Shown piece by piece: positions 55,852 through 64,000 of a DNA stretch of 64,000 nucleotides. Where the stretch lies: NCBI GenBank assembly GCA_963761005.1, contig CAVXFK010000016.1:62001-126000 (forward strand), read 5' to 3'. The DNA is from DASWJZ01 sp963761005 (lineage in GTDB: Bacteria > Pseudomonadota > Alphaproteobacteria > Rhizobiales > Afifellaceae). Positions within the stretch are counted from its first letter, which is position 1. Each line of letters opens with the position of its first letter. Made by a program: the position numbers and the translations under genes. The notes under the pieces are model-generated. The model worked only from the letters and a program-made list of their open reading frames with translations. It did not search any database and was not told where the DNA came from.

Positions 55852-57282
55852 TCAGAGTCGGATGCCGACGTTCTTCGTCGAAAGATAGTTGCGGATGCCG
55901 GGGAGGCCGCGCTCGCGGCCGATGCCGGAGTTCTTGATGCCGCCCGTCGGCGCCTGCACGCCGCCGATGAACCAGCCGTTGATCCAGACCGACCCCGCTT
56001 CGATCCGTTGCGCCAGCTTGAGCGCGCGCGAGATGTCGCGCGTGTAGACGCCGGCGACGAGGCCGTAGCCGAGGCCGTTTGAAAGCGCCAACCCATCCTC
56101 CTCATTAGCGAAACGCGTGACCGTGAGAACCGGTCCGAACACTTCTTCCTTGGCGATGCGCAAGCTCGGGTCGACATCGGCGAAGATGGTCGGCGCCAGG
56201 AAATAGCCGCGCTGCAAGTGCGGCGGGCGGGAGCCACCGACGGCAAGCTTGGCGCCGGATCGCCGCGCCTCCTCGACATAACCCATCACCTTGGCATGCT
56301 GCTCGTCGGAAACGAGCGGGCCGATGTCGGGATCGCTGCGGCCCGGGCCGACCGAGATTTTCCCGGCCCGCGCGGCAAGCCGTTCGGTCAGCGCGTCGGC
56401 GATCGCGTCTTCCACGAGGAGCCGCGAGCAGGCGGAGCAGACCTGGCCGGAATTGCCGAAGGCGCCGTCGGCGACATCCTCCACCAGCCGGTCGAGGTCG
56501 GCGTCGGCGAAGACGAGCACGGGGTTCTTGCCGCCGAGCTCCAGCACGACCGGCTTCGGCCCTGTGGCCGCGGCCGCCATAACGCGCCGCCCCGCCTCGA
56601 CCGACCCGGTGAACGTCACGGAGCGCACGAGCGGATGGCGGACGAGAGCGTCGCCGGCTTCGTCGCCGAACCCGGTCACAACGTTCAGAACGCCGGGAGG
56701 CAGGCCGACCGCCATCGCAATTTCTGCAAGCCTGAGCGCCGTCAGCGGCGACTGCTCGGCAGGTTTCAGCACCGCCGTGCAGCCGGCGGCAAGCGCCGGC
56801 GCGAGCGAGCGGATCGCCATGCCGAGCGGAAAGTTCCACGGCACGATGTGGGCGGTGACGCCGATCGGCTCCAACATGGTGAAGTCAACGAAAGCGGGGC
56901 CGAGCGGGATGGTAGTGCCCTCCATCTTGTCGGCGGCGCCGGCATTGTAGATCAGCGTCGAGACGACGCCGTCGACGTCGCCGCGCGATTCCTTCAGCGG
57001 CTTGCCGACGTCGAGCGTCTCCATCAGCGCAATCTCGTCCTTAGCAGCGGTGATGGCGTCGGCGAGCTTCAAGAGCAGCCGCCCGCGCTCGGCCGGCGTC
57101 ATGCGCGACCAGGGGCCGCGAAGCGCGTGATCGGCGGCGCGCGCCGCGCGGTCGACATCCGTCGCGTCGCCGCGCGCGACCTCGCCGATCGTCTCCTCGG
57201 TCGACGGATCGATCGTGGCGAAGGTCTTGCCGGATGCCGGCTGCACCCATTCCCCGTCGATGAACAACTCGGCTCGCGTCAT
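55852..57282 (-). CDS. Aldehyde dehydrogenase (second of the locus)
   Basis: A 476-residue enzyme with nucleophile Cys in FGNSGQVCSACSRLLV, Glu in LELGGKNPV, and cofactor segment HIVPWNFPLGMAIRSL. It shares the family fold with the protein at 52985 but differs in sequence throughout, so it is not a recent duplicate. It converges on the AraC-type regulator gene and sits directly upstream, in the same direction but 82 bases apart, of nothing else; the ABC transporter genes precede it on the same strand. Co-transcription with that transporter is plausible. Substrate unknown. Confidence 0.88.
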   Translation of the reverse strand: MTRAELFIDGEWVQPASGKTFATIDPSTEETIGEVARGDATDVDRAARAADHALRGPWSRMTPAERGRLLLKLADAITAAKDEIALMETLDVGKPLKESRGDVDGVVSTLIYNAGAADKMEGTTIPLGPAFVDFTMLEPIGVTAHIVPWNFPLGMAIRSLAPALAAGCTAVLKPAEQSPLTALRLAEIAMAVGLPPGVLNVVTGFGDEAGDALVRHPLVRSVTFTGSVEAGRRVMAAAATGPKPVVLELGGKNPVLVFADADLDRLVEDVADGAFGNSGQVCSACSRLLVEDAIADALTERLAARAGKISVGPGRSDPDIGPLVSDEQHAKVMGYVEEARRSGAKLAVGGSRPPHLQRGYFLAPTIFADVDPSLRIAKEEVFGPVLTVTRFANEEDGLALSNGLGYGLVAGVYTRDISRALKLAQRIEAGSVWINGWFIGGVQAPTGGIKNSGIGRERGLPGIRNYLSTKNVGIRL

Positions 57283-57364
57283 GTCTTCCTCAGAAGGATT
57301 GGAAATCCGGCATGCGTGTCTCGAGGCTCCGTTCCGCCATCATCCTGAGGTGCGACCCCGGATG

Positions 57365-58240
57365 TCACCCCTTGAGCCCGCTCGTGGTGATGCCCTCGAT
57401 GAAGTAGCGCTGCAGCGCCAGGAAGAGCACGACCGAGGGGATGCAGAGGAGCGTGACGGCGGCCATGGCCGTGGCGTAGCCCTCAAGCTGCGTGTGGCTG
57501 CCGACGACCGGCGCGAAGGCGGCGATCCCGACCGGCAGCGTCTTCATGTCCTCGTCGAAGGTGATGAGGAGCGGCCAGAGGAAGTTGTTCCAGTTCAGCG
57601 TGAACACGATGACCGTCGCGGCGATGGCCGGGCTCCGTGCCAAAGGAAGCGCGATCCGGAAGAAGATCTTGAACGGGCCGGCGCCGTCAACGATCGCCGC
57701 TTCCTCGAGCTCGCGCGGAAACGTCAGGAAGAACTGGCGGAAGATGTAGACGGCAAGCACGTTGGCGACCGTCGGCAGGATCAGCGCCTGATAGGTGCTC
57801 GCCCAACCGATCTTGATCATCGCGAGGAGCAGCGGAATGACGCCAACCTCCGGCGGGATCATGATCGACGCCAAAAACAGCATGAAGATCAGATTGCGGC
57901 CGGGGAACCGGAGCCGCGCCAGGGCATAGCCGGCCATGGCGCCGAAGATCACGCAGAGCGCTGTCGCGACGCTCGCGACGATGACGCTGTTCATCGCCCA
58001 CGTCGCGATCGGGTATTTCATCACGTTGCGATAGTTGTCGAGCGTCACCTCGCGCGGCAGCCATTCTACGACCGGTGTCATTACCTGCGACACGGGCTTG
58101 AAGGAGGTGGAGACCATCCAGGCGAAGGGCGCCGCCCAAAGCACCACGAAGAACATGCCGAAGAGCCAGACCGGCACGTCCTTCAAGGCGAGGCGCGTGC
58201 GCGGCAGAGGGGTGCGGAGGATGGCGCCGATGTCAGCCAC
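57365..58240 (-). CDS. CUT1 sugar ABC permease, MalG/UgpE-like
   Basis: A 291-residue permease with six helices and the EAA loop EEAAIVDGAGPFKIFFRIALP. The N-terminal helix WLFGMFFVVLWAAPFAWMVS and a hydrophilic start facing the cytoplasm fit MalG-type proteins. It overlaps the MalF-type gene by eight bases. The substrate would be an oligosaccharide, polyol or similar carbohydrate. Confidence 0.92.
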   Translation of the reverse strand: MADIGAILRTPLPRTRLALKDVPVWLFGMFFVVLWAAPFAWMVSTSFKPVSQVMTPVVEWLPREVTLDNYRNVMKYPIATWAMNSVIVASVATALCVIFGAMAGYALARLRFPGRNLIFMLFLASIMIPPEVGVIPLLLAMIKIGWASTYQALILPTVANVLAVYIFRQFFLTFPRELEEAAIVDGAGPFKIFFRIALPLARSPAIAATVIVFTLNWNNFLWPLLITFDEDMKTLPVGIAAFAPVVGSHTQLEGYATAMAAVTLLCIPSVVLFLALQRYFIEGITTSGLKG

Positions 58241-59162
58241 GCGCCGTCTCCTTCAAGACGAAGCGCTGGAGCACGGTCAGAACGAGGATCGCGATGAAAA
58301 GCAGGATCGAGACGGCGGAGGCAAAGCCGAGCCGCTGCTGCTGCACCGCCGTCTTGTAGATGTAGTAGATGACCGACGACGACGATCCGGCCGGCCCGCC
58401 GTCGGTCATGACATAGACCTGGCTGAAGATGCGCATGGTGGAGATGAGCTGCAGCGTGACGACCATGGAGATGGTCGGCCGGATCTGCGGCAGCACCACG
58501 TGCCAGAGCTTCGCCAGGCGTCCGGCGCCGTCGATCTCCGCCGCCTCATAGAGATCGCGCGGCACGTTCTGGAGCGCCGCCAGGAACAGCACGAAGGCGA
58601 GCCCCATGTCCCACCAGATCGACGCGATCGAAACGCCGATCAGCGACCACTGCACGCTGGTCAGCCACTTTACCGGACCGATGCCGAGGTAGCCGAGGTA
58701 GTGGTTCAAGACGCCGAACTGCGTGTCGAGCACCCACACCCAGATCAGTCCGATGACGGTGGCGGAGACGACGTTTGGCGTGAAGAGAATAGTGCGCGCG
58801 ACTGCGGAGAGCGGCCAGCCCTGGTTCACGAAGAGCGCGAAGAGAAGCCCGAGCACCGTCACGCCGGGCACGATGACGATCGCGTACCAGACGATGTTGG
58901 TGAACGCGACGCGCACCCAGGGGTCGGCGAGGGCGGCGCGATAGTTGTCGAGGCCGATCCAATGCGGCGCGCCGATGATGCCCCATTCGGTGAAGCCGAC
59001 ATACATGCCGAAGAGCACCGGGCCGACATTGAAGATAAGGAACGGCACACCGAAGAAGGCGACGAGCGCGTAGCCCGCCCAGTCGATAGGGTCTCGTCCG
59101 GTCGCGGCGCGACCGCGCGTTCGCGCCACGGCATGCCGGTCGGCGATTACTGCTTCGGCCAT
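58233..59162 (-). CDS. CUT1 sugar ABC permease, MalF/UgpA-like
   Basis: A 309-residue permease with six helices (ALVAFFGVPFLIFNVGPVLF first) and the EAA loop YEAAEIDGAGRLAKLWHVVL. It starts 68 bases after the end of the binding-protein gene and overlaps the second permease. No ATPase gene accompanies the set, so the transporter must borrow a MalK/MsmX-type ATPase from elsewhere. Confidence 0.92.
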   Translation of the reverse strand: MAEAVIADRHAVARTRGRAATGRDPIDWAGYALVAFFGVPFLIFNVGPVLFGMYVGFTEWGIIGAPHWIGLDNYRAALADPWVRVAFTNIVWYAIVIVPGVTVLGLLFALFVNQGWPLSAVARTILFTPNVVSATVIGLIWVWVLDTQFGVLNHYLGYLGIGPVKWLTSVQWSLIGVSIASIWWDMGLAFVLFLAALQNVPRDLYEAAEIDGAGRLAKLWHVVLPQIRPTISMVVTLQLISTMRIFSQVYVMTDGGPAGSSSSVIYYIYKTAVQQQRLGFASAVSILLFIAILVLTVLQRFVLKETARG

Positions 59163-59229
59163 CAGCGCAGATACCCGATCTGCGAAAGTCCGAAGCGCGA
59201 CCGAGGCCGCGCTTCGGGTTCACATGATA

Positions 59230-60544
59230 TTAGCCGGCGTCGAGACCGCGTTGCCACTGGTCTTTGATCTGCTGCATCGACGTCTTCCGGCTTCGCCAGG
59301 CCCGCCCACACCGTCTCCAGCGTCTTCGCGAGGTAGTTGCCGCCGCTGTAGATCGTGAAGTCGGGGCCCGCCTTGACCGGGATCTCGCCCTCCGTCGCGA
59401 AGCTCATACCCTCGACGAAGGCGCCGCGGATATCCCACGGATGCCCGGCAGTCTTGTAGTCGGGACGGTTCAGGATCGACTTCCGCGGGCTCGCGCCGCG
59501 GCCGACGGTGGTCCACAGGAAGGAGTTGTCGGAGAGCCACTTCACCGCCTCCATCGTGGCAGCGTAGCGCGTCTCGTCCGACTGCTTGTAGAACTCCATG
59601 CCGCCCATCTCGAAATAGGTCTTCAGTGTGTCTCCGATCTTGGGGAAGAGATAGGTGCGGAACGGCAGCTTCTGGGCGACGTAGCCGTTCAGGGTCCACG
59701 GGCCGGTCCAGAAGATCGAGCCCTGGCCGGTGCCGAACGCCTTGTAGCGGTCGGTCACGTCGCGGGTGGAGACCTTGAGCTTGTCGAAGAGGTCGAGCAC
59801 CCAATGCATCGCGGCGATGCCGGCGTCCGGGTTGACGGCGGCTTGCGTCAGGTCGTCGCTCGCGCGCTGGAAGCCCATCTGCGCCGCAACGATGCCCCAG
59901 GTGACGGTCGGCTGCACGCCGGAGCCAGTCATCATGATGCCGGAGCGGGTGACGGTGTCGCCGTCGCGCTTCGTCATCTTGTCGGCCCACTCGAGAACCG
60001 TCTTGCCATCCGCGGGGAACTTGTCGGCGTCGAGACCAGCTTCCTTCAGATGGTCGGTGTTCACTTCCGGCTGCAGGCTCATCAGATCGATCGGGATCAT
60101 GAAGAGGCCGTTGTCGTATTTCGGATAGCGCGCCTGCTTGATGGCGAACTCGTCGAAATCGGCAAGGTCGAGCCCGGCTTTCTCGGCGAGTTGGTCGAGC
60201 GGGACGATGACGCTGTCGGCCGCCATCTGCGCGCGCTGACCGGCGGTGCCCCAGCCGAAGTCGGGCGCCCGGCCGGTCGCGGCAGCGGCGTTGACCTTGG
60301 TGACGTACTGCTCTTCCGGAATGACCTCGAGCTTGATCTGCAGGCCCTTGCCTTTATGCGCCTCGTTGAAGGCGTCGATCATCTTGCCCCAGACCTCGGC
60401 GTCCGATGCGGCAAGCCAGCTCCAGTGCACGAGCTCCATGTCGCTTTGCGCCCAGGCAGCGCGCCCGGGCAGCATCGCAGCTACACCCGTCGCAGCCGCC
60501 GAACCGACAAACCGGCGGCGGCTGATGTTCCAGTTCTTCGCCAT
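59230..60544 (-). CDS. CUT1 sugar ABC binding protein, MalE/UgpB-like (frame break near end)
   Basis: From ATG 60544 a twin-arginine signal (ISRRRFVGSAAATGVAAMLP) precedes a family 1 extracellular binding protein (MELVHWSWLAASDAEVWGKM). As written, the frame runs on through 59162. Near 59277-59282 one extra base should be removed; the protein then ends MQQIKDQWQRGLDAG at a TAA at 59230-59232, the normal family ending. The gene is first in the operon and divergent from the second sialidase-fold gene over 270 bases, which probably hold both promoters. Confidence 0.88.
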
Positions 60545-60814
60545 GTGGCATCTCCCTCGGCTTTGCGCTCCGGCCGCGGCGCCGCAGCGATGGCGCGGCT
60601 TAAGCCGGCGTCAGCCAAGTATGGCACTCGGTCTTGCGCGGGATTTGACATCGAACGACACGGACTTGATGAAAGCCTGACACATAAGTCCTTGGCTCAT
60701 TCTGCGATTGCAGCGACCCGACGGTCGAAAGTTTTCGTCGCCGCGTGCAAAGTCGCCGGAGCGCACGCATGCCATCACCACGCGAAAGCAATCGGCGTTG
60801 AACGGGGACCCCGC

Positions 60815-62029
60815 GTGACCGCGATCAAGAACGTCACTCATCATACGATTTTCGCGCATCCCGAGCATTGCGTGAACCAGATCATGACGCGCCGCGTGGC
60901 GACGAACGAGATCATCGCGGTGTTCAACGAGGAGCGCTTTCCCTATCACCACGACAGCGGTCAGACGCTTTTGACCCGCTCCGCCGACGGCGGGCTCACC
61001 TGGTCAAAGCCGGAAGTCGTGCTTCCGTGGACGGAGACGACCGGCAACTGGGATTGCGGCTTCTGCGAGACGTCTGACGGTACCTGGATCGTGAACCTGA
61101 CGATCACCGGCTTTTTCAAGCGCGGCCTCAAGTCCGAGGGCGTCTCCTGGAGCTCGCATCCGATGACGGAGGAGTGGGGCGACTGGACCTGGGCCTATAG
61201 GATGCAGGGTTGGCTCGGCACGGCTGTCGTGAAATCGAAGGACCGCGGCAAGAGCTGGAGCGATCCGATTCCGGTCAACATCCGCCCGATGAAGCACGGC
61301 GGCTGCCGCGTCGGCTGCTGGGAGCTGCCCGATGGCGGGCTCTTGATGGGGCTTTACGGCCGCATCCACGGCTACGAGGAATACGGGGAAGGGGAGGCGA
61401 CGCGCTCCGCGCTCGTCCGCTCCGACGACGGCGGCGACAATTGGGAATACTACTCGACGCTCGGCTTCGACCCCGCCGCCATCATCGACTACGAGGAGCC
61501 GGGGCTCGTCAGGCTGAAGGACGGGCGGCTCGTGTGCTTCATGCGCACGCATATCAACCCGTCGCAGGACGCGAAGAACATGGTGATGGTCGTCTCCGAG
61601 GACGACGGCTTCACCTGGACGCCGCCGAAATGGACCAACATCTGGGGCTATCCGCCCGAGCTGATCCCGCTCATCGACGGCCGTTACCTGATGATCTACG
61701 GCTACCGGCGGCCGCCCTACGGCGTGCGCGGCATCGTCTCGGAGGACGGCATCAACTGGGACGTCAAGAATGAGTTCGTCATCCGCGAGGGTGGCGTGCC
61801 AGGGAAGAGCGACGCGGAGCGCCCCGGCTCGAGCCGCATGTCGCCGGCCTCCGGCAAATACGGCAGCGGGCGCATCGACTGGAACAATCCCGGCGTCTAT
61901 CAGCATATCGGCTATCCGAGCGTGACGCAGATGCCGGACGGTACGATCGTCGCGTCCTATCACGAGTGGAGCGAGGGCGAGCGCCCGCTGCAATACGTGC
62001 TTTGCACGCGCTTCGAGCTTAAGGACTGA
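60815..62029 (+). CDS. Sialidase-fold (BNR) protein, second
   Basis: About 404 residues starting at GTG 60815; the frame is open far upstream but that region is antisense to the transporter gene. Asp-box-like repeats include SADGGLTW, SKDRGKSW, SDDGGDNW and SEDDGFTW. No signal peptide and no FRIP motif. It begins a rightward operon with a DapA-type gene and a UxaA-type dehydratase. A role in opening or cleaving an imported acidic sugar inside the cell is a reasonable guess. It is only distantly similar to the protein at 51691. Confidence 0.8.
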   Translation: MTAIKNVTHHTIFAHPEHCVNQIMTRRVATNEIIAVFNEERFPYHHDSGQTLLTRSADGGLTWSKPEVVLPWTETTGNWDCGFCETSDGTWIVNLTITGFFKRGLKSEGVSWSSHPMTEEWGDWTWAYRMQGWLGTAVVKSKDRGKSWSDPIPVNIRPMKHGGCRVGCWELPDGGLLMGLYGRIHGYEEYGEGEATRSALVRSDDGGDNWEYYSTLGFDPAAIIDYEEPGLVRLKDGRLVCFMRTHINPSQDAKNMVMVVSEDDGFTWTPPKWTNIWGYPPELIPLIDGRYLMIYGYRRPPYGVRGIVSEDGINWDVKNEFVIREGGVPGKSDAERPGSSRMSPASGKYGSGRIDWNNPGVYQHIGYPSVTQMPDGTIVASYHEWSEGERPLQYVLCTRFELKD

Positions 62030-62080
62030 GGAGGCGGCAATGGGCAAACGTGGCTATAGCCGGGGAACGGAGCAGACGGC

Positions 62081-63100
62081 ATGACGCCCGCCGCAGCCGA
62101 GCGCCTGCGCATGCGGCTCGAAGGCTGCTACGTCACCGTGCCGACGCCGTTCGTTGACGAGCCCGGCTGGCCGGTGAACGAGCCGGCGCTTCGCACCTAT
62201 GTGCGCTTCCTGATCGATAACGGGCTGACCGAGCGCTACGCGACGCTGCTTGCCGGCGGCGCGGCGGGCGACTTCTCCACCATGACGTTTGATGAGCGCA
62301 TCCGCGTCGCGACGATCGTCGTCGAGGAAAGCGCTGGCCGGCTTCCGGTCGCGATGGGGTGCCAGACGACGAGCACGCTTGAGCTGATCCGCCTGGCGCA
62401 GGCGGCGCAGAGCCTTGCGGTGGATTTCATTCAGGTCTCGTGCCCGTTCTATTTCACCCACACGCAGGCGGACTTCGAAGAGTACGTGCGGGCTGCGGCG
62501 GAAGCGGCACCCGAGGTCGGCCTCATCGTCTACAACACCTTCTGGACGTCGACGAACATCTCGCTCGATATGGTCGAGCGGCTCGCCGAGATCCCGAACG
62601 TGGTCGGGCTCAAATGGGCGACGCCGCGCACCGACGCGATGGAGTTCGAGACCGTCACCTCGCACTTCTCCGACCGCTTCACGATCATCGACAACAATCT
62701 CTTCTTCGCCTTCAGTGCCATGCCGGCGCTCGGTGCGCGCGCCTTCGAGGTGCACCTGTGCAACTATTGGCCGGAATGGGGAATCAAGCTGATCGACGAG
62801 GTGGCCGCCGGAAACTATCCGGAGATCGCGCGCATGCTCGTCGAGGAGGCGATGCCCTATTATCATCTATGGACCGAGATGGAGCGGAACTATACGTCGG
62901 GCGACGGTTATCTCGACAAGCTCTGCATGGAGCTGATCGGGCTCCCGTCGAGCCGCTGCCGGCCGCCGACGCGCGACGTGCGCGAGCGCTACCGCTCCGA
63001 TGCCTTGAAGATGATGCAGACAACCGGCGTACCGCGGCTCGCGGCGACGGCCGGTCGAGCGAGTGATGAAACAGACGCCGAATATCGTCGTGTTGGCTGA
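62081..63100 (+). CDS. Dihydrodipicolinate synthase/N-acetylneuraminate lyase family protein
   Basis: A 339-residue class I aldolase of the DapA/NanA superfamily. The Schiff-base lysine is K178 (VVGLKWATP) and the conserved Tyr is Y151 (LIVYNTFW). The usual GTTGE motif is GGAAGDF here, so it is not a standard DapA. Members of this superfamily include KDG aldolase, 5-dehydro-4-deoxyglucarate dehydratase and L-KDP dehydratase. Next to UxaA-type dehydratase genes, a role on a 2-keto-3-deoxy sugar acid is most likely. Its end overlaps the SAF-domain gene by 35 bases. Confidence 0.88.
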   Translation: MTPAAAERLRMRLEGCYVTVPTPFVDEPGWPVNEPALRTYVRFLIDNGLTERYATLLAGGAAGDFSTMTFDERIRVATIVVEESAGRLPVAMGCQTTSTLELIRLAQAAQSLAVDFIQVSCPFYFTHTQADFEEYVRAAAEAAPEVGLIVYNTFWTSTNISLDMVERLAEIPNVVGLKWATPRTDAMEFETVTSHFSDRFTIIDNNLFFAFSAMPALGARAFEVHLCNYWPEWGIKLIDEVAAGNYPEIARMLVEEAMPYYHLWTEMERNYTSGDGYLDKLCMELIGLPSSRCRPPTRDVRERYRSDALKMMQTTGVPRLAATAGRASDETDAEYRRVG

Positions 63101-63362
63101 AGGCGACAATGTGGGTGTCGCTGTGCAGGAGATCGCTGCGGGCGAGACCGCGGCCGCAGCGACCGGGGAAAGCATCGCGGCGGCCGAGGCGATTCCGCTT
63201 GCGCACAAGATCGCGCTTCGCCCGATCCCGATCGGCGAGCGGATCGTCCGGTTCCGCGTTCCCGTCGGCATCGCGACGCAGGAAATTCCTGCCGGCGCCC
63301 TGGTCCACGTCCACAATGTCAGGAGCCAATACCTAGATAACGTCGAGGACCATTATGAGTGA
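63066..63362 (+). CDS. SAF-domain subunit of a UxaA-type sugar-acid dehydratase
   Basis: A 98-residue protein (ATG 63066, or GTG 63063) with the SAF domain seen at the N-terminus of altronate and galactarate dehydratases: LAEGDNVGVAVQEIAAGE, then LAHKIALRPIPIGERIVRF and a closing PAGALVHVHNVRS. In many bacteria this domain is a separate small subunit of the large dehydratase, whose gene follows with an eight-base overlap. Confidence 0.85.
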   Translation: MKQTPNIVVLAEGDNVGVAVQEIAAGETAAAATGESIAAAEAIPLAHKIALRPIPIGERIVRFRVPVGIATQEIPAGALVHVHNVRSQYLDNVEDHYE

Positions 63363-64000
63363 CCTCGCGATGTCAACGTACGCTCTTTCCGAACGGCACG
63401 GCCAGGCTGCCGAGGCAATGCGCGGCTACCGGCGCGACGACGGGCGCCTTGGCATCCGCAACTACGTGCTCGTCGTCTATCTGGTGGAGTGCGCGCACCA
63501 CGTCGGCGCGCCGCATCGTCGAGCCCTTCCAGGAACAAGGCGCGCAGCTCATCGGCTTTCCCGGCTGCTATCCGAGTGCCCACGCGCACGAGATCCTGGA
63601 GGCGATGTGCACGCATCCGAACACGAATTCGGCGCTGCTCGTGTCGCTCGGCTGCGAGGAATTCCGCCGCACGGCGCTGCTCGAAGCGATCCGAGACAGC
63701 GGCCGTATGGCAGAGCTTCTGGTCATTCAGCACGAAGGCGGCACCGCGGCGACGGTAGCGGCCGGGCGCGCCTGGGTCGAAACGCAGCTTGCCGAGGCGG
63801 CGGCCGCGCCGACCGAGCCGCTCAGTTTCTCCGATCTTGTCGTGGCCACAAAGTGCGGTGGCTCCGACGGGCTTTCCGGCATCACCGTCAATCCGGCTGT
63901 CGGCAACGCCTTCGACCGCCTGGTCGACTCCGGTGCGACCGTAATGTTCGAGGAGACCTGCGAGTTGATCGGCTGCGAAGTGCACATGGCCGCGCGCGCA
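63355..64000 (+). CDS. UxaA-family altronate/galactarate-type dehydratase, large subunit (partial, one frame break)
   Basis: Starts at ATG 63355, overlapping the SAF gene. The first part has YRRDDGRLGIRNYVLVVYLV, typical of the family start. Near 63490-63503 one extra base shifts the frame, and the sequence continues ARRIVEPFQEQGAQLIGFPG, VSLGCEEFRRTALLEAI and VVATKCGGSDGLSGITVNPA to the window edge. The cysteines in LGCE, TKCGGSDG and EETCELIGCE fit the iron-dependent centre of UxaA/GarD dehydratases. The enzyme would remove water from a sugar acid to give a 2-keto-3-deoxy acid. The C-terminal half lies outside. Confidence 0.85.
   Translation, partial: MSDLAMSTYALSERHGQAAEAMRGYRRDDGRLGIRNYVLVVYLVECAHHVGAPHRRALPGTRRAAHRLSRLLSECPRARDPGGDVHASEHEFGAARVARLRGIPPHGAARSDPRQRPYGRASGHSARRRHRGDGSGRARLGRNAACRGGGRADRAAQFLRSCRGHKVRWLRRAFRHHRQSGCRQRLRPPGRLRCDRNVRGDLRVDRLRSAHGRAR

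Noticed and set aside
59264..60814. Long N-terminal extension of the second sialidase-fold protein
   Set aside because: The frame is open but antisense to the binding-protein gene; homologous sequence begins only at about 60815.

Overview
The window is about 64 kb of high-GC, densely packed bacterial chromosome. Gene content and regulatory signals point to an alphaproteobacterium, probably of the order Hyphomicrobiales (Rhizobiales). The pointers are an alphaproteobacterial-type LexA box (GTTC-N7-GTTC) upstream of dinB, CO dehydrogenase proteins resembling those of Oligotropha carboxidovorans, class I PHA synthase, and palindromic intergenic repeats of a kind common in that order. No rRNA, tRNA, transposase, phage gene or CRISPR array was seen. 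The taxonomic placement is inference.

Layout. 1-4.8 kb: end of nadE, SOS-controlled dinB, and a Pat-type protein acetyltransferase. 4.8-12 kb: a complete Liv-type ABC transporter (livFGMHK), divergent from a ScfR/RamB/PrpR-family acyl-CoA-responsive regulator. 12-15.4 kb: a receiver protein, a small membrane protein and a sodium/solute-symporter histidine kinase. 15.5-17.6 kb: an ArsR regulator with the two cysteines of SqrR/BigR persulfide sensors, and a TmpA/TmpB-like phosphonate oxidation pair. 17.8-26.3 kb: PHA synthase followed by a complete second rotary ATPase operon of the N-ATPase type (atpDCQRBEFAG). 26.5-32.9 kb: a polyamine-type ABC transporter (potDABC), a DUF4336 protein and an aminobutyraldehyde-type dehydrogenase. 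32.9-41.7 kb: a form I (true) CO dehydrogenase cluster, coxC-M-S-L-D-E-F, with a MHYT-LytTR regulator gene at its head. 41.9-51.7 kb: a sugar locus with two RbsA/RbsC-type ABC modules but one binding protein, a FGGY kinase, an aldolase-like protein and an AGE-family epimerase. 51.7-64 kb: a second carbohydrate or sugar-acid locus with two sialidase-fold proteins, two aldehyde dehydrogenases, a GlxA-type AraC regulator, a CUT1 ABC transporter without ATPase, a DapA-type aldolase/dehydratase and a split UxaA-type dehydratase that runs off the right edge.

Together the genes describe a metabolically flexible aerobic heterotroph. It could supplement growth with CO oxidation, store carbon as PHA, scavenge amino acids, polyamines, sugars and possibly a methylated phosphonate, and run an auxiliary ion-pumping ATPase.

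Important caution: ten otherwise intact, conserved genes (livH, the acyl-CoA regulator, the histidine kinase, atpD, atpR, atpG, potC, coxE, the CUT1 binding protein and uxaA) are interrupted by twelve one-base frame breaks. Several lie in short homopolymers. I read these as sequencing or assembly indels rather than real pseudogenes and annotate the genes across the breaks. The best candidates for new biology are the compact CO dehydrogenase cluster with its LytTR-type direct repeats, the N-ATPase next to phaC, the TmpAB-like pair, the putative acyl-CoA operators in front of the liv transporter, and the sugar-acid locus with sialidase-fold proteins lacking export signals.
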